Shown here one piece after another: positions 8,728 to 18,563 of a DNA stretch of 64,000 bases. Under the pieces are notes generated by a model that was given only the letters and a program-made list of their open reading frames with translations, did not search any database and was not told the origin of the DNA. The first letter of the stretch is position 1. Each line of letters starts with the position of its first letter. The position numbers were made by a program, and so were the translations under genes. This DNA comes from Corynebacterium sp. HMSC04H06 (GTDB lineage Bacteria > Actinomycetota > Actinomycetes > Mycobacteriales > Mycobacteriaceae), in NCBI RefSeq assembly GCF_001815935.1, contig NZ_KV823406.1, positions 62,001 to 126,000 on the forward strand. Reading direction: 5' to 3'.

Positions 8728-10392
8728 ATGACTACTCAGCCATCCGATGTAGAAATCGCTCAGTCCCACCAGTTGCAGCCCATCGCTGATATTGCGGAGA
8801 GGGCCGGCCTACCGGCCGTCGCCCTGATCCCGTACGGCACCACCAAGGCCAAGGTGGATATCACTAAGCTGGACCACTCCCGCGAGCACGGCAAGCTCGT
8901 GCTGGTCACCGGCGTGTCCCCGACGCCGGCCGGGGAGGGCAAGTCCACCGTCCTGATCGGTCTCACCGACGCCATCGCGAAGCTGGGCAAGAAGGCCATC
9001 GTGGCTCTGCGCGAGCCCTCCCAGGGCCCGGTCATGGGCATCAAGGGCGGCGCCGCGGGCGGCGGCTACTCCCAGATCGTCCCCATGGAGGACATCAACC
9101 TGCACTTCACCGGCGACTTGCACGCCATCGCCGCGGCGACCAATACACTGGCCGCCATCATCGATAACCACATCCACCAGGGCAACCAGCTGAACATCGA
9201 CCCGCGGCGGGTGACCTGGCAGCGCTGCCTGGACGTCAACGACCGCGCCCTGCGCGGCGTCGTCACCGGCCTGGGCGGCCCGGCCCACGGCGTGCCGGCG
9301 GAGACCGGGTTCACCATCACGGCCGCTTCCGAGATCATGGCGATCCTCGGCCTGGCCACCAGCCTGGAGGACCTGAAGAAGCGCTTGGGCGACATCACCG
9401 TCGGCTATACCTACGACCAGGCCCCGGTCACCGCCCGGGACCTGGAGGCCGAGGGCGCCCTGACCGCCCTGATGTGCGATGCCCTCAACCCGAACCTGGT
9501 CCAGACTCTGGGCGGGACCCCCGCGTTCGTGCACGGCGGCCCGTTCGCCAACATCGCGCACGGCTGCAACACCCTGCTGGCCACGCAGACCGCCCTGGAA
9601 TACGGCGAGGTCGTGCTCAGCGAGGCCGGCTTCGGCGCCGACCTGGGCGGCGAGAAGTTCGTGGACATCAAGTCCCGCTTCGGCGAGCTGAACGTGGACG
9701 CCGCAGTGGTGGTGGCCACCATCCGCTCCCAGAAGTACAACGGCGGCGTGGCCAAGGACGAGCTGACCAACGAAAACGTTGAGGCCCTTGAAAAGGGCGT
9801 GGTCAACCTGCAACGCCACGTCGAAAACGTACGCAAGTTCGGCGTCACCCCGGTGGTTGCGCTCAACCTCTTCCCCTCGGATACCCAGGCCGAGCGCGAC
9901 TTCATGCGCGACTGGGCCGAGAAGGTCGGCGTGCAGCTGGCCGAGGTCGAGGTCTTCACCAAGGGCGGCGACGGCGCCCTCGAGCTGGGCCAGATAGTCC
10001 TGGACAACCTGGGTGGCAACTCTGCGCCGCTGTACGACCCGAGCGAAGGAATCGAGGCCTCCATCGAGAAGATCGCCACGGAAATCTACCGTGCGGACAA
10101 GGTCGAGTACGGCTCAAAGGCGCTGAAGGACCTGAAGTACTTGAAGGACAACGGCTGGGACACCCTCCCGGTGGTTATCTCGAAGACCCAGTACTCCTTC
10201 TCGGACGACGCGCAGGCCTTGGGCGCCCCGGAGGGGCACACCCTGCACGTGCGCGAGCTTCTGCCGCGCACCGGCGCCGGTTTCGTGGTCGCGCTGACTG
10301 GCAACGTCATGACCATGCCGGGCCTGCCGAAGAAGCCGGCGGCCGACAACATCGACGTGGACGCCGACGGCCTCATATCCGGCCTGTTCTAG
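8728..10392 (+). CDS. fhs: Formate--tetrahydrofolate ligase
   Basis: ATP-dependent formation of 10-formyl-THF from formate and THF, feeding purine and formyl-methionine synthesis. The 554-residue protein matches the usual 555-560. The nucleotide-binding loop T-P-A-G-E-G-K-S-T lies near residues 66-75, followed by R-E-P-S-Q-G-P-V-M-G-I-K-G-G-A-A-G-G-G-Y-S. The C-terminal M-T-M-P-G-L-P block is intact. No folD or other one-carbon gene adjoins it. The gene appears single, with its own leaderless promoter and a strong terminator. Confidence 0.97.
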   Translation: MTTQPSDVEIAQSHQLQPIADIAERAGLPAVALIPYGTTKAKVDITKLDHSREHGKLVLVTGVSPTPAGEGKSTVLIGLTDAIAKLGKKAIVALREPSQGPVMGIKGGAAGGGYSQIVPMEDINLHFTGDLHAIAAATNTLAAIIDNHIHQGNQLNIDPRRVTWQRCLDVNDRALRGVVTGLGGPAHGVPAETGFTITAASEIMAILGLATSLEDLKKRLGDITVGYTYDQAPVTARDLEAEGALTALMCDALNPNLVQTLGGTPAFVHGGPFANIAHGCNTLLATQTALEYGEVVLSEAGFGADLGGEKFVDIKSRFGELNVDAAVVVATIRSQKYNGGVAKDELTNENVEALEKGVVNLQRHVENVRKFGVTPVVALNLFPSDTQAERDFMRDWAEKVGVQLAEVEVFTKGGDGALELGQIVLDNLGGNSAPLYDPSEGIEASIEKIATEIYRADKVEYGSKALKDLKYLKDNGWDTLPVVISKTQYSFSDDAQALGAPEGHTLHVRELLPRTGAGFVVALTGNVMTMPGLPKKPAADNIDVDADGLISGLF

Positions 10393-10421
10393 GCTTCGCA
10401 TAGCTCTAAAGACCACTAGAA

Positions 10422-10463
10422 CCCACGGCCCCCGAACCTCCGCGTTTCGGGCCGTGGGGTTTT
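10422..10463 (+). terminator. Rho-independent terminator after fhs
   Basis: CCCACGGCCC (10422-10431) pairs with GGGCCGTGGG (10449-10458), followed by GTTTT. Confidence 0.88.
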
Positions 10464-10540
10464 ACGCGTTACGTAGGTTTTTCTGCAGGACGTGCCACGG
10501 TCGGAACCGGGGCAGAATAGTGGGCGCTGCGGCAGTCTGG

Positions 10541-11404
10541 CTAGTTTGTGGAGGCGGGATCGGCCGCAGAACCGGGCCAGCCCGGGTAGGCCGGGGGAGT
10601 GCCGCCGAAGGCCGGGCACAGGTCCTGGAAGGAACACCAGCCGCACAGCTTCGAGGTCTTCGGGTGGAAGGTGCCGGCCTTGCCGTCGCCCTCGATACGC
10701 GCCCACAGCTCGCCGAGATCGCGCTCGAAGTACTCGAGCTCCTCGCGGGTGGGGGCCAGGAACATTGAGTCGATGACCTTGAGGTACATCAGGCGCAGCT
10801 GAGTGGGGATGGTGCCCAGCAGGCGCCAGTAGACCAGCGCGTAGAAGCGCATCTGGAACTGCGCCGAGTGGCTAAACCTAGGCGCCGGCTTCTTTCCGGT
10901 CTTGTAGTCGACCACGCGGACCTCACCGGTGGGGGCGACGTCGACGCGGTCGATGAACCCGCGCACGGGCACGCCGTTCGGCAGGACCGTGTTGACGTAC
11001 ATCTCGACTTCTTGGCAGTCGAATCCCTGCGGGTTCTCCATCTCGAAATAGCCCTTGACCAGCGCGCGTGCCTGGACGAAGAAGTCGAGGGTCTGGTCTT
11101 CGGGGACCAGCTCGTCCAACTCGTCATCCCCGGCGCGCATCTTCTCCCACGCCGGCTTAATCATCTTCACCGCGGCCGGGTAGGTGCGCTCCTCCCTTGG
11201 CAGCTCGTGCATCTCCTCCAAGACGGCGTGGACCAGGGTGCCCTTGACCTGTGCCAGGGTCTTGGGCTCCGGGAGGCGGTCGATCGCGCGGAAGCGGTAG
11301 AGCAGGGGGCACTGCTGGTAATCGGAGGCGCGGGAGGGGGAAAGAGCCAACGGCCGAGGTTTGCGGGGCTGGGCCGGGGTAGCGGGCTGGGAAGATTGAG
11401 TCAT
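10541..11404 (-). CDS. RecB-family PD-(D/E)XK nuclease with Fe-S-type cysteines
   Basis: The 287-residue stand-alone nuclease domain has H-A-V-L-E-E near residue 60, the G-F-I-D-R-V-D / V-V-D-Y-K-T-G-K PD-(D/E)XK core, and four cysteines: one in Q-Q-C-P near residue 33 and three in C-G-W-C-x5-C near the C-terminus. That layout is the AddB/Cas4-type iron-sulfur clamp. It probably acts in DNA repair as a RecB-like exonuclease; the homologue in mycobacteria is Rv2119. It is divergent from the M18 peptidase, with 46 bases between starts. TAGGGT (minus, 11419-11414) lies 9 bases before the ATG. Confidence 0.85.
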   Translation of the reverse strand: MTQSSQPATPAQPRKPRPLALSPSRASDYQQCPLLYRFRAIDRLPEPKTLAQVKGTLVHAVLEEMHELPREERTYPAAVKMIKPAWEKMRAGDDELDELVPEDQTLDFFVQARALVKGYFEMENPQGFDCQEVEMYVNTVLPNGVPVRGFIDRVDVAPTGEVRVVDYKTGKKPAPRFSHSAQFQMRFYALVYWRLLGTIPTQLRLMYLKVIDSMFLAPTREELEYFERDLGELWARIEGDGKAGTFHPKTSKLCGWCSFQDLCPAFGGTPPAYPGWPGSAADPASTN

Positions 11405-11450
11405 GGTGTTTTTACCCTATCGCGCGTGCTGACGTGGCAAGGTAGAGGGT

Positions 11451-12725
11451 ATGACTAGCACGCAGGATTTCCTCGACTTCATTGACGCTTCCCCGAGTTC
11501 CTACCACGCCGCGGCCAACGTGGAGCGCGAGCTGGTGGCAGCCGGGTTCCAACGCCAACGTGAAGAAGACGCCTGGGACGTGAGCCCGGGCGGCCACGTG
11601 GTGGTCCGCGGCGGCGCCGTGATGGCCTATATCGTCCCGCCGCGGCTGGCCGAGGGCGCGGGCGAGAAGCTGCGAGGCTTTCGGATTGTCGGCTCCCACA
11701 CAGACTCGCCCGGGTTTACCGTCAAGCCCGAGCCGGATTTCCAGCAGGCCGGCTGGGATCAGATCGGGGTGGAGGTCTACGGCGGGCCGATCCTGCACTC
11801 CTGGTTTGACCGGGAGCTGACCCTGGCCGGCCAGGTGACCCTGCGGGATCAGAGCACCCACCTGGTCAACACCGGCCCCATCCTGCGGATCCCGAACCTG
11901 GCAATCCACATGGTGCGCAAGGACGAGTTCACCCCGGACCGCCAGTTCCACCTGCAGCCGGTCTGGCAGCTCAGCGCTAACGGCAAGTACGCCTCGCTGG
12001 GCGAGTACGTCGCTGAGCAGCTGGGCGTGCAGGCCACCGACATCGCCGCGTTCAACCTAATTACCGCCGCCGCGCAGCCGGCCGGACTGTTCGGACCGGC
12101 CAACGAGTTTATCGCCGCGGGCCGGATGGATAATTTGAGCTCAGTGCACGCCAGCCTGGAGGCCTTCAAGGCCGCGGCCCAAGACTACGACGGCTCGGAC
12201 GTGTTGGTCATGGCCGCCTTCGACCACGAGGAGGTCGGTTCCAACTCGCGGTACGGCGCGGCCGGTCCCATCCTGGCCGACATCCTGCAGCGTACCGCCG
12301 TCGCCCTGGGCTCGACCGGTGACGATCTCTTCCGCGTCTTCGCCCACTCGCACTGCGTGTCGGCGGATGCGGCGCATTCGGTGCATCCCAACTACGCTCA
12401 GAAGCACGATCCGCACCACCAGCCGCTCATCGGCCACGGCCCGGTGACCAAGATCAACGGTAAGCAGGGCTACGCCTCTGACTCCGAATCCATTACCCGT
12501 TGGGAAAACGCCTGCCGGCGCGCGGGAGTGCCCTTCCAGCGTTTCGTGGCCAACAACGACGTGCCCTGCGGCAGCACCATCGGGCCGATTACCGCTACCC
12601 GCTTAGGAATCGAGACCGTGGACATCGGCGTGCCCATGCTGTCCATGCACTCGGCGCGCGAGATGGTCGGCGTTTCTGACCAAGCCACCCTGTTCGGCGC
12701 CCTGCTGGAATACCTGGTCGGCTAA
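11451..12725 (+). CDS. M18-family aminopeptidase
   Basis: Cytosolic zinc aminopeptidase of 424 residues that removes acidic or neutral N-terminal residues. Metal and catalytic motifs are present: G-S-H-T-D-S-P-G-F, F-D-H-E-E-V-G-S with its paired glutamates, and a C-terminal M-H-S-A-R-E. It is the counterpart of the gene called pepC or apeB in related genomes. The intergenic space to the divergent nuclease gene is only 46 bases and must contain both promoters. An inverted repeat, GGGCCAG/CTGGCCC at 12763-12781, follows in the spacer to trmI. Confidence 0.93.
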   Translation: MTSTQDFLDFIDASPSSYHAAANVERELVAAGFQRQREEDAWDVSPGGHVVVRGGAVMAYIVPPRLAEGAGEKLRGFRIVGSHTDSPGFTVKPEPDFQQAGWDQIGVEVYGGPILHSWFDRELTLAGQVTLRDQSTHLVNTGPILRIPNLAIHMVRKDEFTPDRQFHLQPVWQLSANGKYASLGEYVAEQLGVQATDIAAFNLITAAAQPAGLFGPANEFIAAGRMDNLSSVHASLEAFKAAAQDYDGSDVLVMAAFDHEEVGSNSRYGAAGPILADILQRTAVALGSTGDDLFRVFAHSHCVSADAAHSVHPNYAQKHDPHHQPLIGHGPVTKINGKQGYASDSESITRWENACRRAGVPFQRFVANNDVPCGSTIGPITATRLGIETVDIGVPMLSMHSAREMVGVSDQATLFGALLEYLVG

Positions 12726-12808
12726 AATGGCCGAGTTGACTGGTCCCCAATGTTAAAACCGGCGGGCCAGCCTTTCTGGCCCAATGAGATGCAAGGAGCA
12801 ACAAGCAC

Positions 12809-13645
12809 ATGGCCTATTCCGGCCCCTTCCAGTACGGCGACCGAGTCCAGCTCACCGATGCCAAGCGCCGGCACTACACTATCGTCCTGGCCGAGGGCGG
12901 TCAGTTCCACTCCCACAAGGGCATCATCGAGCACAGTCAGATCGTAGGCCTCGACGAGGGCTCGGTGGTCACCTCCAGCTTGGGCTCGGACTTCCTGCTT
13001 TTCCGCCACCTGATGGTGGACCACGTGCTGTCGATGCCCCGCGGCGCCGCCGTTATCTACCCCAAGGACTCGGCCCAGATCCTGGTCGAGGGAGATATCT
13101 TCATGGGCGCGCGCGTGCTCGAGGCCGGCGCCGGCTCGGGCGCGCTGTCGATGACCCTGCTGCGCGCGGTCGGCCCAGAGGGCAAGGTCTTTTCCTACGA
13201 GGTGCGCGACGACCACCTGGAATACGCCGTGGACAACGTCAAGGAATACTTCGGTCAGACGCCGGAGTGGTGGACCCCGCGCCTGGGAGATCTGGCGGAC
13301 GTGCAGGTCGAAGACCTGGGCGGCCCGGTCGACCGGATCATCCTGGACATGCTGGAGCCCTGGGAGCACCTGGAGAAGGTCCGCGACCTGCTGATCCCGG
13401 GCGGGGTCTTCATGACGTATGTGGCCACCGTGCCACAACTGATGAAGGTCATGGAGGGCATCCGCGAGCTCAAGTGCTTTACCGAGCCGCGCGCCTGGGA
13501 GTCCCTGGTCCGCGAGTGGAAGGTCGAGGGCCTGGCCACACGCCCGGAGCACCGCATGAACGCGCATACCGCCTTCCTCATCTGGACCCGCCGCCTGGCC
13601 GACGGGGTGACGCCTCCGCGCCCGCAGCGCCGCGCCCGCCGTTAG
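12809..13645 (+). CDS. trmI: tRNA (adenine(58)-N1)-methyltransferase
   Basis: Methylates A58 in the T-loop of tRNAs using S-adenosylmethionine. The 278-residue product has an N-terminal small beta domain, then the SAM motif V-L-E-A-G-A-G-S-G-A-L-S near residues 103-114, and ends in a Pro/Arg-rich tail. AAGGAG lies before the ATG. In mycobacteria the homologue Rv2118c also precedes the pupylation genes, so the position is conserved. Confidence 0.95.
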   Translation: MAYSGPFQYGDRVQLTDAKRRHYTIVLAEGGQFHSHKGIIEHSQIVGLDEGSVVTSSLGSDFLLFRHLMVDHVLSMPRGAAVIYPKDSAQILVEGDIFMGARVLEAGAGSGALSMTLLRAVGPEGKVFSYEVRDDHLEYAVDNVKEYFGQTPEWWTPRLGDLADVQVEDLGGPVDRIILDMLEPWEHLEKVRDLLIPGGVFMTYVATVPQLMKVMEGIRELKCFTEPRAWESLVREWKVEGLATRPEHRMNAHTAFLIWTRRLADGVTPPRPQRRARR

Positions 13646-13717
13646 AAGAAATTGCCGTGGGGAATAGGCAACCCCGCACAATGGTGGGGCGGATAGTCCG
13701 CTCGTCGCCAAGAACGT

Positions 13718-13723
13718 TAGGGT
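13718..13723 (+). promoter_or_regulatory. -10 element of arc, leaderless
   Basis: TAGGGT lies 6 bases before the arc ATG at 13730. Confidence 0.6.
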
Positions 13724-13729
13724 AGTGAC

Positions 13730-15274
13730 ATGGATGACACGAAAGAGTTGCGTCGCCAGATTTCACAGCTGGCCGACCGCAACGCGAAGCTCGCGGAACT
13801 GTTGAAGGATTCGCGCGACAAGCTCGGTCAGCTCGCCGCCGATGTCAACGCCTTGGCCGAGCCGGCCTCGACCTACGGCACCTTCCTGGGCTATAGCCAG
13901 ACGCCTTCCGGCGGCCGCGAGGAGGCCGAGGTCTTTACCAACGGCAGGCCCATGCGCCTGAAGATCTCCCCCGAGGTGAAGCAGGGCTCGCTGCGGGTGG
14001 GCCAGCAGGTGCGCATCGGCGACGGCATCGTCGTGGTAGAAGGCGTGGCGGCCCAGCGCACCGGGCACCTGGCCACCGTGCTGGAGCGCCTGGGGACCGA
14101 CCGCGCCCTGGTCACCAACGGCCCGGCCGACGAGGAGATCATCACCCTGGCGGAGTCGCTGCGTGAGAACCTGCGCGCCGGCGACACCGTGCTGGCGGAT
14201 ACGAAGGCCGGCATTGGCCTGGAGATCATCGCCAAGACGGAGGTCTCCCAGCTATCCCTGGAGGAGGTCCCCGAGGTCGAGTTTTCCGACATCGGCGGCC
14301 TGGACGCGCAGATCACCCAGATCCGCGACTCGGTGGAGCTGCCCTTCCTGCACCCGGAGCTCTACCGCTCCTTCCAGCTGCACCCGCCCAAGGGCGTGCT
14401 CCTCTACGGCCCGCCGGGCTGCGGCAAGACGCTCATCGCCAAGGCGGTGGCTCATTCGCTCGCCCAGAAGATGGGGGCGGGCGAGCCGAGCTACTTCCTC
14501 AACGTCAAGGGCCCAGAGCTGCTCAACAAGTTCGTGGGCGAGACCGAGCGCAAGATCCGCCTGATCTTCGAGCGCGCCCGCGAGCTGGCCGGCAAGTCCA
14601 CCAACCGTCCGGTCATCATCTTCTTCGACGAGATGGAGTCCATCTTCCGCACTCGCGGCTCAGGCGTCTCCTCCGACATGGAAACCACGGTGGTCCCGCA
14701 GCTGTTGGCGGAGCTCGACGGCGTGGAGGACCTGCGCAACGTCATCGTCATCGGCGCGACCAACCGCGAGGAGCTCATCGACCCGGCGATCATGCGCCCG
14801 GGCCGCCTCGACATTAAGATCCGCGTGAGCCGCCCCAACAAGCAGGGCGCGCGCGAAATCATGCAGCGCCACTTCCCGGAGTCCATCCCGCACTCGGGCG
14901 ACCGTGAGGCGCTGATCTCGTCGAGCATCGCGGAGCTTTTCGCCCCGCGCCCGTTCGTGAACTTGCACCACGCCGACGACTCGGTGACCACCCTGCATTA
15001 CCGCGACTTCGTCTCCGGCGCGATGATCGCCAACATCGTCGCCCGCGCCAAGAAGCTGGCCATCAAGGAGTCCCTGGCGACGGGCAAGGAAGCGGCCATC
15101 GACATGCGCCACCTGTCCCAGGCGATCGCGGCCGAGCAGTCCGAAAGCGAGCACGTGCCGACGTCCACCAACCCGGAGGAGTGGGCCAAGATCGTCGGCG
15201 GCAACGCCACCAGGCAGCCCATCACGCACGTCGAATTGATTGGATTTAGGAGCCCCACGTGGCACATCTTCTAG
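13730..15274 (+). CDS. arc: ARC/Mpa AAA ATPase of the pupylation system
   Basis: Hexameric ring ATPase that recognises Pup-tagged proteins and unfolds them. The 514-residue protein has an N-terminal coiled coil (about residues 3-45), tandem OB folds, and one AAA module with Walker A G-P-P-G-C-G-K-T (227-234) and Walker B F-F-D-E-M (Asp300, Glu301). The C-terminus lacks the G-Q-Y-L tail that docks Mpa on the mycobacterial 20S proteasome, and no prcBA genes are present between pup and pafA. In C. glutamicum ARC works without a proteasome, for example in releasing iron from pupylated ferritin. The 3' end overlaps dop by 16 bases. Confidence 0.95.
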   Translation: MDDTKELRRQISQLADRNAKLAELLKDSRDKLGQLAADVNALAEPASTYGTFLGYSQTPSGGREEAEVFTNGRPMRLKISPEVKQGSLRVGQQVRIGDGIVVVEGVAAQRTGHLATVLERLGTDRALVTNGPADEEIITLAESLRENLRAGDTVLADTKAGIGLEIIAKTEVSQLSLEEVPEVEFSDIGGLDAQITQIRDSVELPFLHPELYRSFQLHPPKGVLLYGPPGCGKTLIAKAVAHSLAQKMGAGEPSYFLNVKGPELLNKFVGETERKIRLIFERARELAGKSTNRPVIIFFDEMESIFRTRGSGVSSDMETTVVPQLLAELDGVEDLRNVIVIGATNREELIDPAIMRPGRLDIKIRVSRPNKQGAREIMQRHFPESIPHSGDREALISSSIAELFAPRPFVNLHHADDSVTTLHYRDFVSGAMIANIVARAKKLAIKESLATGKEAAIDMRHLSQAIAAEQSESEHVPTSTNPEEWAKIVGGNATRQPITHVELIGFRSPTWHIF

Positions 15275-16770
15275 GAACCGAGACCGAATACGCCATCGTG
15301 ACGCCGGACCGGCCGGACTTCTCGCCGATCGTCTCCTCGACCCACGCGGTGGTCGCCTACGCGGCGCTGCACACCGACGCCCGTACGCGCTGGGACTTCG
15401 CGGAGGAGCACCCGCTACGCGACAGCCGCGGCTTCGATCTCAAGCGCTACCAGACTGTCCCGGTGGTGGACCCGCACGCCATCGGCGTGGCCAACGTGGT
15501 CACCGCCTCCGGCGCGCGCTTCTACGTCGACCACGCCCACCCAGAGTACTCCTCGCCGGAGTGCCGGAACGCCTGGGAGGGCATGCTCTACGACGCCGCC
15601 GGCGACGTCGTGCTGCGCAAGGCGGCCGCGGCCGTGGCCCAGCTGACGGCGCAGGACACCTCGGTGCTAAGCGATCACGAGCCCTGCCCGCCGCTGAAGT
15701 TCTACAAGAACAACGTGGACGGCAAGGGGGCCTCCTACGGCTCCCACGAAAACTACCAGTGGTCGCGCAGCACCGACTTTGACGACCTGGCCCAAGGGCT
15801 TATCCCGTTCTTCGTCACCCGGCAGGTGGTCACCGGCGCCGGGCGCGTGGGCCTTGGCCCCGAGGGAGAGGAACCCGGCTTCCAGATCTCGCAGCGCGCG
15901 GACTATATCGAGCAGGAAATCTCCCTGGAGACCACGCTCAACCGCGGAATCATCAACACCCGCGATGAGCCGCACGCCGACGCCCACCAGTTCGGGCGCC
16001 TGCATGTCATCATCGGTGACGCCAACCTGTCGCAGACCTCCAACCTGCTGAAGCTGGGGATGACCTCCCTGGTCATTGACGCTATCGAGGCCGGCGTGGA
16101 CTTCAGCGACGTGCGGCTGGCCGATCCGGTCGAAGCCGTGCGCACCGTCAGCCGGGATCTCGAGCTCAAGGAAAAGCTGCCGCTGCGTGACGGCGGGCAG
16201 ATGACCGCGCTGGAAATCCTAGCCGTTTACCGATCGCGGGTGAGCGCGGACACCGACGCCGAGCGCGACGTCCTGCGCCGCTTCGATGAGGTCGTCGAGC
16301 TTTTGAGTACCGATCCGCTGCAGGCCGCGCACCTGCTGGACTGGGTGGCCAAGTACCGCCTCATTAAGGGCTACCTCGACCGCGGCGTGGCGGCGGACGA
16401 CCCTAAGCTGGCGCTTATCGACCTGCAGTACACCGACATCGACCCGGCCCGGTCTCTCTATCACGCGCTGGTGCGTCGCGGGCAGATGCGCACGCTGGTC
16501 AGCGAGGAAGAGATCGAGCGCGCCGCCGACGTTGCCCCGCCGGGCTCTCGGGCCGGCCTGCGCGGTGCCTTCATGCAGCACTACGCCGCGGATCTGGTTT
16601 CGGCGAACTGGCAGTACGTGGCGCTTCGCCGGGGTGATCTGACCACGCTTTTCGAGCTGGACGAGCTCTTAACGGCCGCGCCGGAGACCCGCGAGGCGAT
16701 AATCCATGGCGAGCTGGACCTAGACCAGCTCATCTCCCGGCTTAAGGCCGAGGGAATTAGCCCGGAGTAA
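15259..16770 (+). CDS. dop: Pup deamidase/depupylase
   Basis: Converts the C-terminal Gln of Pup to Glu and also removes Pup from substrates. The 503-residue carboxylate-amine ligase-fold protein begins [10 protein letters not shown]. The catalytic aspartate is probably Asp91 in [13 protein letters not shown], followed by the N-N-V-D-G-K loop and the N-T-R-D-E-P-H block. The start is a GTG inside the end of arc, with AGGAG six bases upstream. The substrate is encoded by the next gene, and Pup here ends in Gln, so Dop activity is required. Confidence 0.96.
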   Translation: MAHLLGTETEYAIVTPDRPDFSPIVSSTHAVVAYAALHTDARTRWDFAEEHPLRDSRGFDLKRYQTVPVVDPHAIGVANVVTASGARFYVDHAHPEYSSPECRNAWEGMLYDAAGDVVLRKAAAAVAQLTAQDTSVLSDHEPCPPLKFYKNNVDGKGASYGSHENYQWSRSTDFDDLAQGLIPFFVTRQVVTGAGRVGLGPEGEEPGFQISQRADYIEQEISLETTLNRGIINTRDEPHADAHQFGRLHVIIGDANLSQTSNLLKLGMTSLVIDAIEAGVDFSDVRLADPVEAVRTVSRDLELKEKLPLRDGGQMTALEILAVYRSRVSADTDAERDVLRRFDEVVELLSTDPLQAAHLLDWVAKYRLIKGYLDRGVAADDPKLALIDLQYTDIDPARSLYHALVRRGQMRTLVSEEEIERAADVAPPGSRAGLRGAFMQHYAADLVSANWQYVALRRGDLTTLFELDELLTAAPETREAIIHGELDLDQLISRLKAEGISPE

Positions 16771-16851
16771 CGTTAGAACTAGTAGCACGAGCCAAGCTTT
16801 ATCTAGACGTACCTAACAGGCGCTGAGCCTGGGAAGGGAGAAGACAACACC

Positions 16852-17049
16852 ATGTCACAGCAGAACCAACAGATTCACTCCGGTGGCGGCGACGACCAGG
16901 ACGGTGCCGCCGAAGACGGCGCCGTGGGCTCCGGCCAGGCGCAGATTTCCACCAGCGGTACCGACGACCTGCTCGATGAGATCGACGGCCTGCTGGAAAA
17001 CAACGCCGAGGAATTCGTCCGCCACTACGTGCAGAAGGGCGGTCAGTAG
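16852..17049 (+). CDS. pup: Prokaryotic ubiquitin-like protein Pup
   Basis: The 65-residue disordered, Gln/Gly/Asp-rich modifier is joined through its C-terminus to lysines of target proteins. The tail ends G-G-Q, the form that must be deamidated by Dop before PafA can use it. The central helix D-D-L-L-D-E-I-D-G-L-L is the ATPase-binding segment. A purine-rich ribosome-binding site (GGGAAGGGAGAAG) precedes the ATG. It lies between dop and pafA, 3 bases before pafA, so translation is probably coupled. Confidence 0.98.
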   Translation: MSQQNQQIHSGGGDDQDGAAEDGAVGSGQAQISTSGTDDLLDEIDGLLENNAEEFVRHYVQKGGQ

Positions 17050-17052
17050 ACG

Positions 17053-18495
17053 GTGAACCCGCTGTCGTCTAACGGCCCACAGCAAGCCCCCGGGCCTTTC
17101 GCGCGCCGGATTATGGGCATTGAGACCGAATACGGGCTGTTTTCCTCGTCCCCGGCGGGCCGGCGCGGGCTGGACCCGGATGAGCTGGCGCGCAAGCTCT
17201 TCCGCCCAGTGGTGGAGAAGTATTCCTCGTCGAATATCTTTACCCGCAACTCCTCGCGCCTGTACTTGGACGTCGGGTCGCACCCTGAGGTGGCCACGGC
17301 CGAGTGCGACAGCCTGACCCAGCTGCTCAACCACGAGCGCGCCGGCGACCTTGTGGTCGATGAACTCGCGCGCGCCACGGAGGACGAGCTGGTTGCCAGC
17401 GGCGAGGCTAGCGCGGTCTACCTGTTTAAAAACAACGTCGACTCGGCCGGCAACTCCTACGGTTGCCACGAGAACTATTTGGTCTCGCGCCACCTCGTGC
17501 TCAAAGAACTCAGCACCGCGCTGCTGCCGTTTTTCATCACCCGGCAGCTCATCTGCGGGGCCGGACGCATCAAGCCGGCGGCGGGGCAGGCGCCGGCCCA
17601 GTTCGTGCTCTCCCAGCGCGCGGACCAGGTCTGGGAGGGCATTTCCTCGGCCACGACGCGCTCCCGGCCCATCATCAACACCCGCGACGAGCCGCACGGG
17701 GATTCCTCCCGCTTCCGCCGCATGCACGTCATCGTGGGCGACTCGAACATGGCGGAACCGACCTTCGCGTTGAAGGTGGGCTCGGCCCTGCTGATGCTGG
17801 AGATGCTCGAGGCCGGCTTCGAGGTGCCCAGCTTCGCTATCGCTGAGCCCATCGCCCAGATGCGCGCCATCGCCGACGATCAGACCGGCCAAACCCCGTT
17901 GACCCTGGCGGACGGTAGCACCACCCCGGCCATCGAGGTGCAGCGCCAGCTGGCAAGCGCCGCAGCGCGCTGGCTGGACGAGCGCCCCGACGTGGGCACC
18001 CCTAACAGCGAGATGCGCCGGGTCGTCGACCTGTGGGAGCGGACCGTCACGGCCGTGGAGACGCAGGACTTCAGCCAAGTCGATCAGGAAATCGACTGGG
18101 TGATCAAGAAGAAACTCCTGGACAGCTTTCGGGCGAAACTGGACTGCGATTGGTCGCACCCCAAGCTGGCGCAGGTCGATCTGACCTACCACGACGTCCG
18201 GGACGGCCGGGGACTCTACAGCGTGCTGAGCCGCCGCGGGCTGGTCCGGCGGTGGACCACGGACGAGGCCATCGCGGCCGCCCGAGAGCAGGCCCCGGCC
18301 ACTACCCGGGCCGCGCTGCGCGGGAAGTTCCTGGCCGCCGCGCGTCAGACCGGCGCCAACGTGACGGTGGACTGGACCAAGCTCAAGGTCAACCGGCCCG
18401 AGCCCCGCGTCGAGCAGTTCCTGGATCCCTTCGTTGCGGACGATGCCCGCCTGCAACCGCTGCTAGACTACATGCAGGAAAATCAAGGACACTAG
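17053..18495 (+). CDS. pafA: Pup--protein ligase
   Basis: Uses ATP to form the isopeptide bond between Pup's C-terminal glutamate and substrate lysines. The 480-residue paralogue of Dop has R-R-I-M-G-I-E-T-E-Y-G near residue 20, the catalytic-aspartate region L-Y-L-D-V-G-S-H-P-E, the N-N-V-D-S-A-G-N-S-Y-G-C-H-E-N-Y block and [11 protein letters not shown]. The GTG start at 17053, three bases after the pup stop, adds about 18 residues compared with mycobacterial PafA. A start closer to R-R-I-M is possible but has no better ribosome-binding site. Confidence 0.96.
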   Translation: MNPLSSNGPQQAPGPFARRIMGIETEYGLFSSSPAGRRGLDPDELARKLFRPVVEKYSSSNIFTRNSSRLYLDVGSHPEVATAECDSLTQLLNHERAGDLVVDELARATEDELVASGEASAVYLFKNNVDSAGNSYGCHENYLVSRHLVLKELSTALLPFFITRQLICGAGRIKPAAGQAPAQFVLSQRADQVWEGISSATTRSRPIINTRDEPHGDSSRFRRMHVIVGDSNMAEPTFALKVGSALLMLEMLEAGFEVPSFAIAEPIAQMRAIADDQTGQTPLTLADGSTTPAIEVQRQLASAAARWLDERPDVGTPNSEMRRVVDLWERTVTAVETQDFSQVDQEIDWVIKKKLLDSFRAKLDCDWSHPKLAQVDLTYHDVRDGRGLYSVLSRRGLVRRWTTDEAIAAAREQAPATTRAALRGKFLAAARQTGANVTVDWTKLKVNRPEPRVEQFLDPFVADDARLQPLLDYMQENQGH

Positions 18496-18563
18496 GCAGG
18501 CGCTGCCCAGCCGGCGAGACCGGCAGGCGAGCGCGTGCCGCGGGGAAGGAGAGCGGAGAGAAC

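Noticed and set aside
16855-18456. Long minus-strand reading frame (533 codons) over pup and pafA
   Set aside because: Antisense to pup and pafA, with no domain signature. Its composition follows from high GC at third positions.
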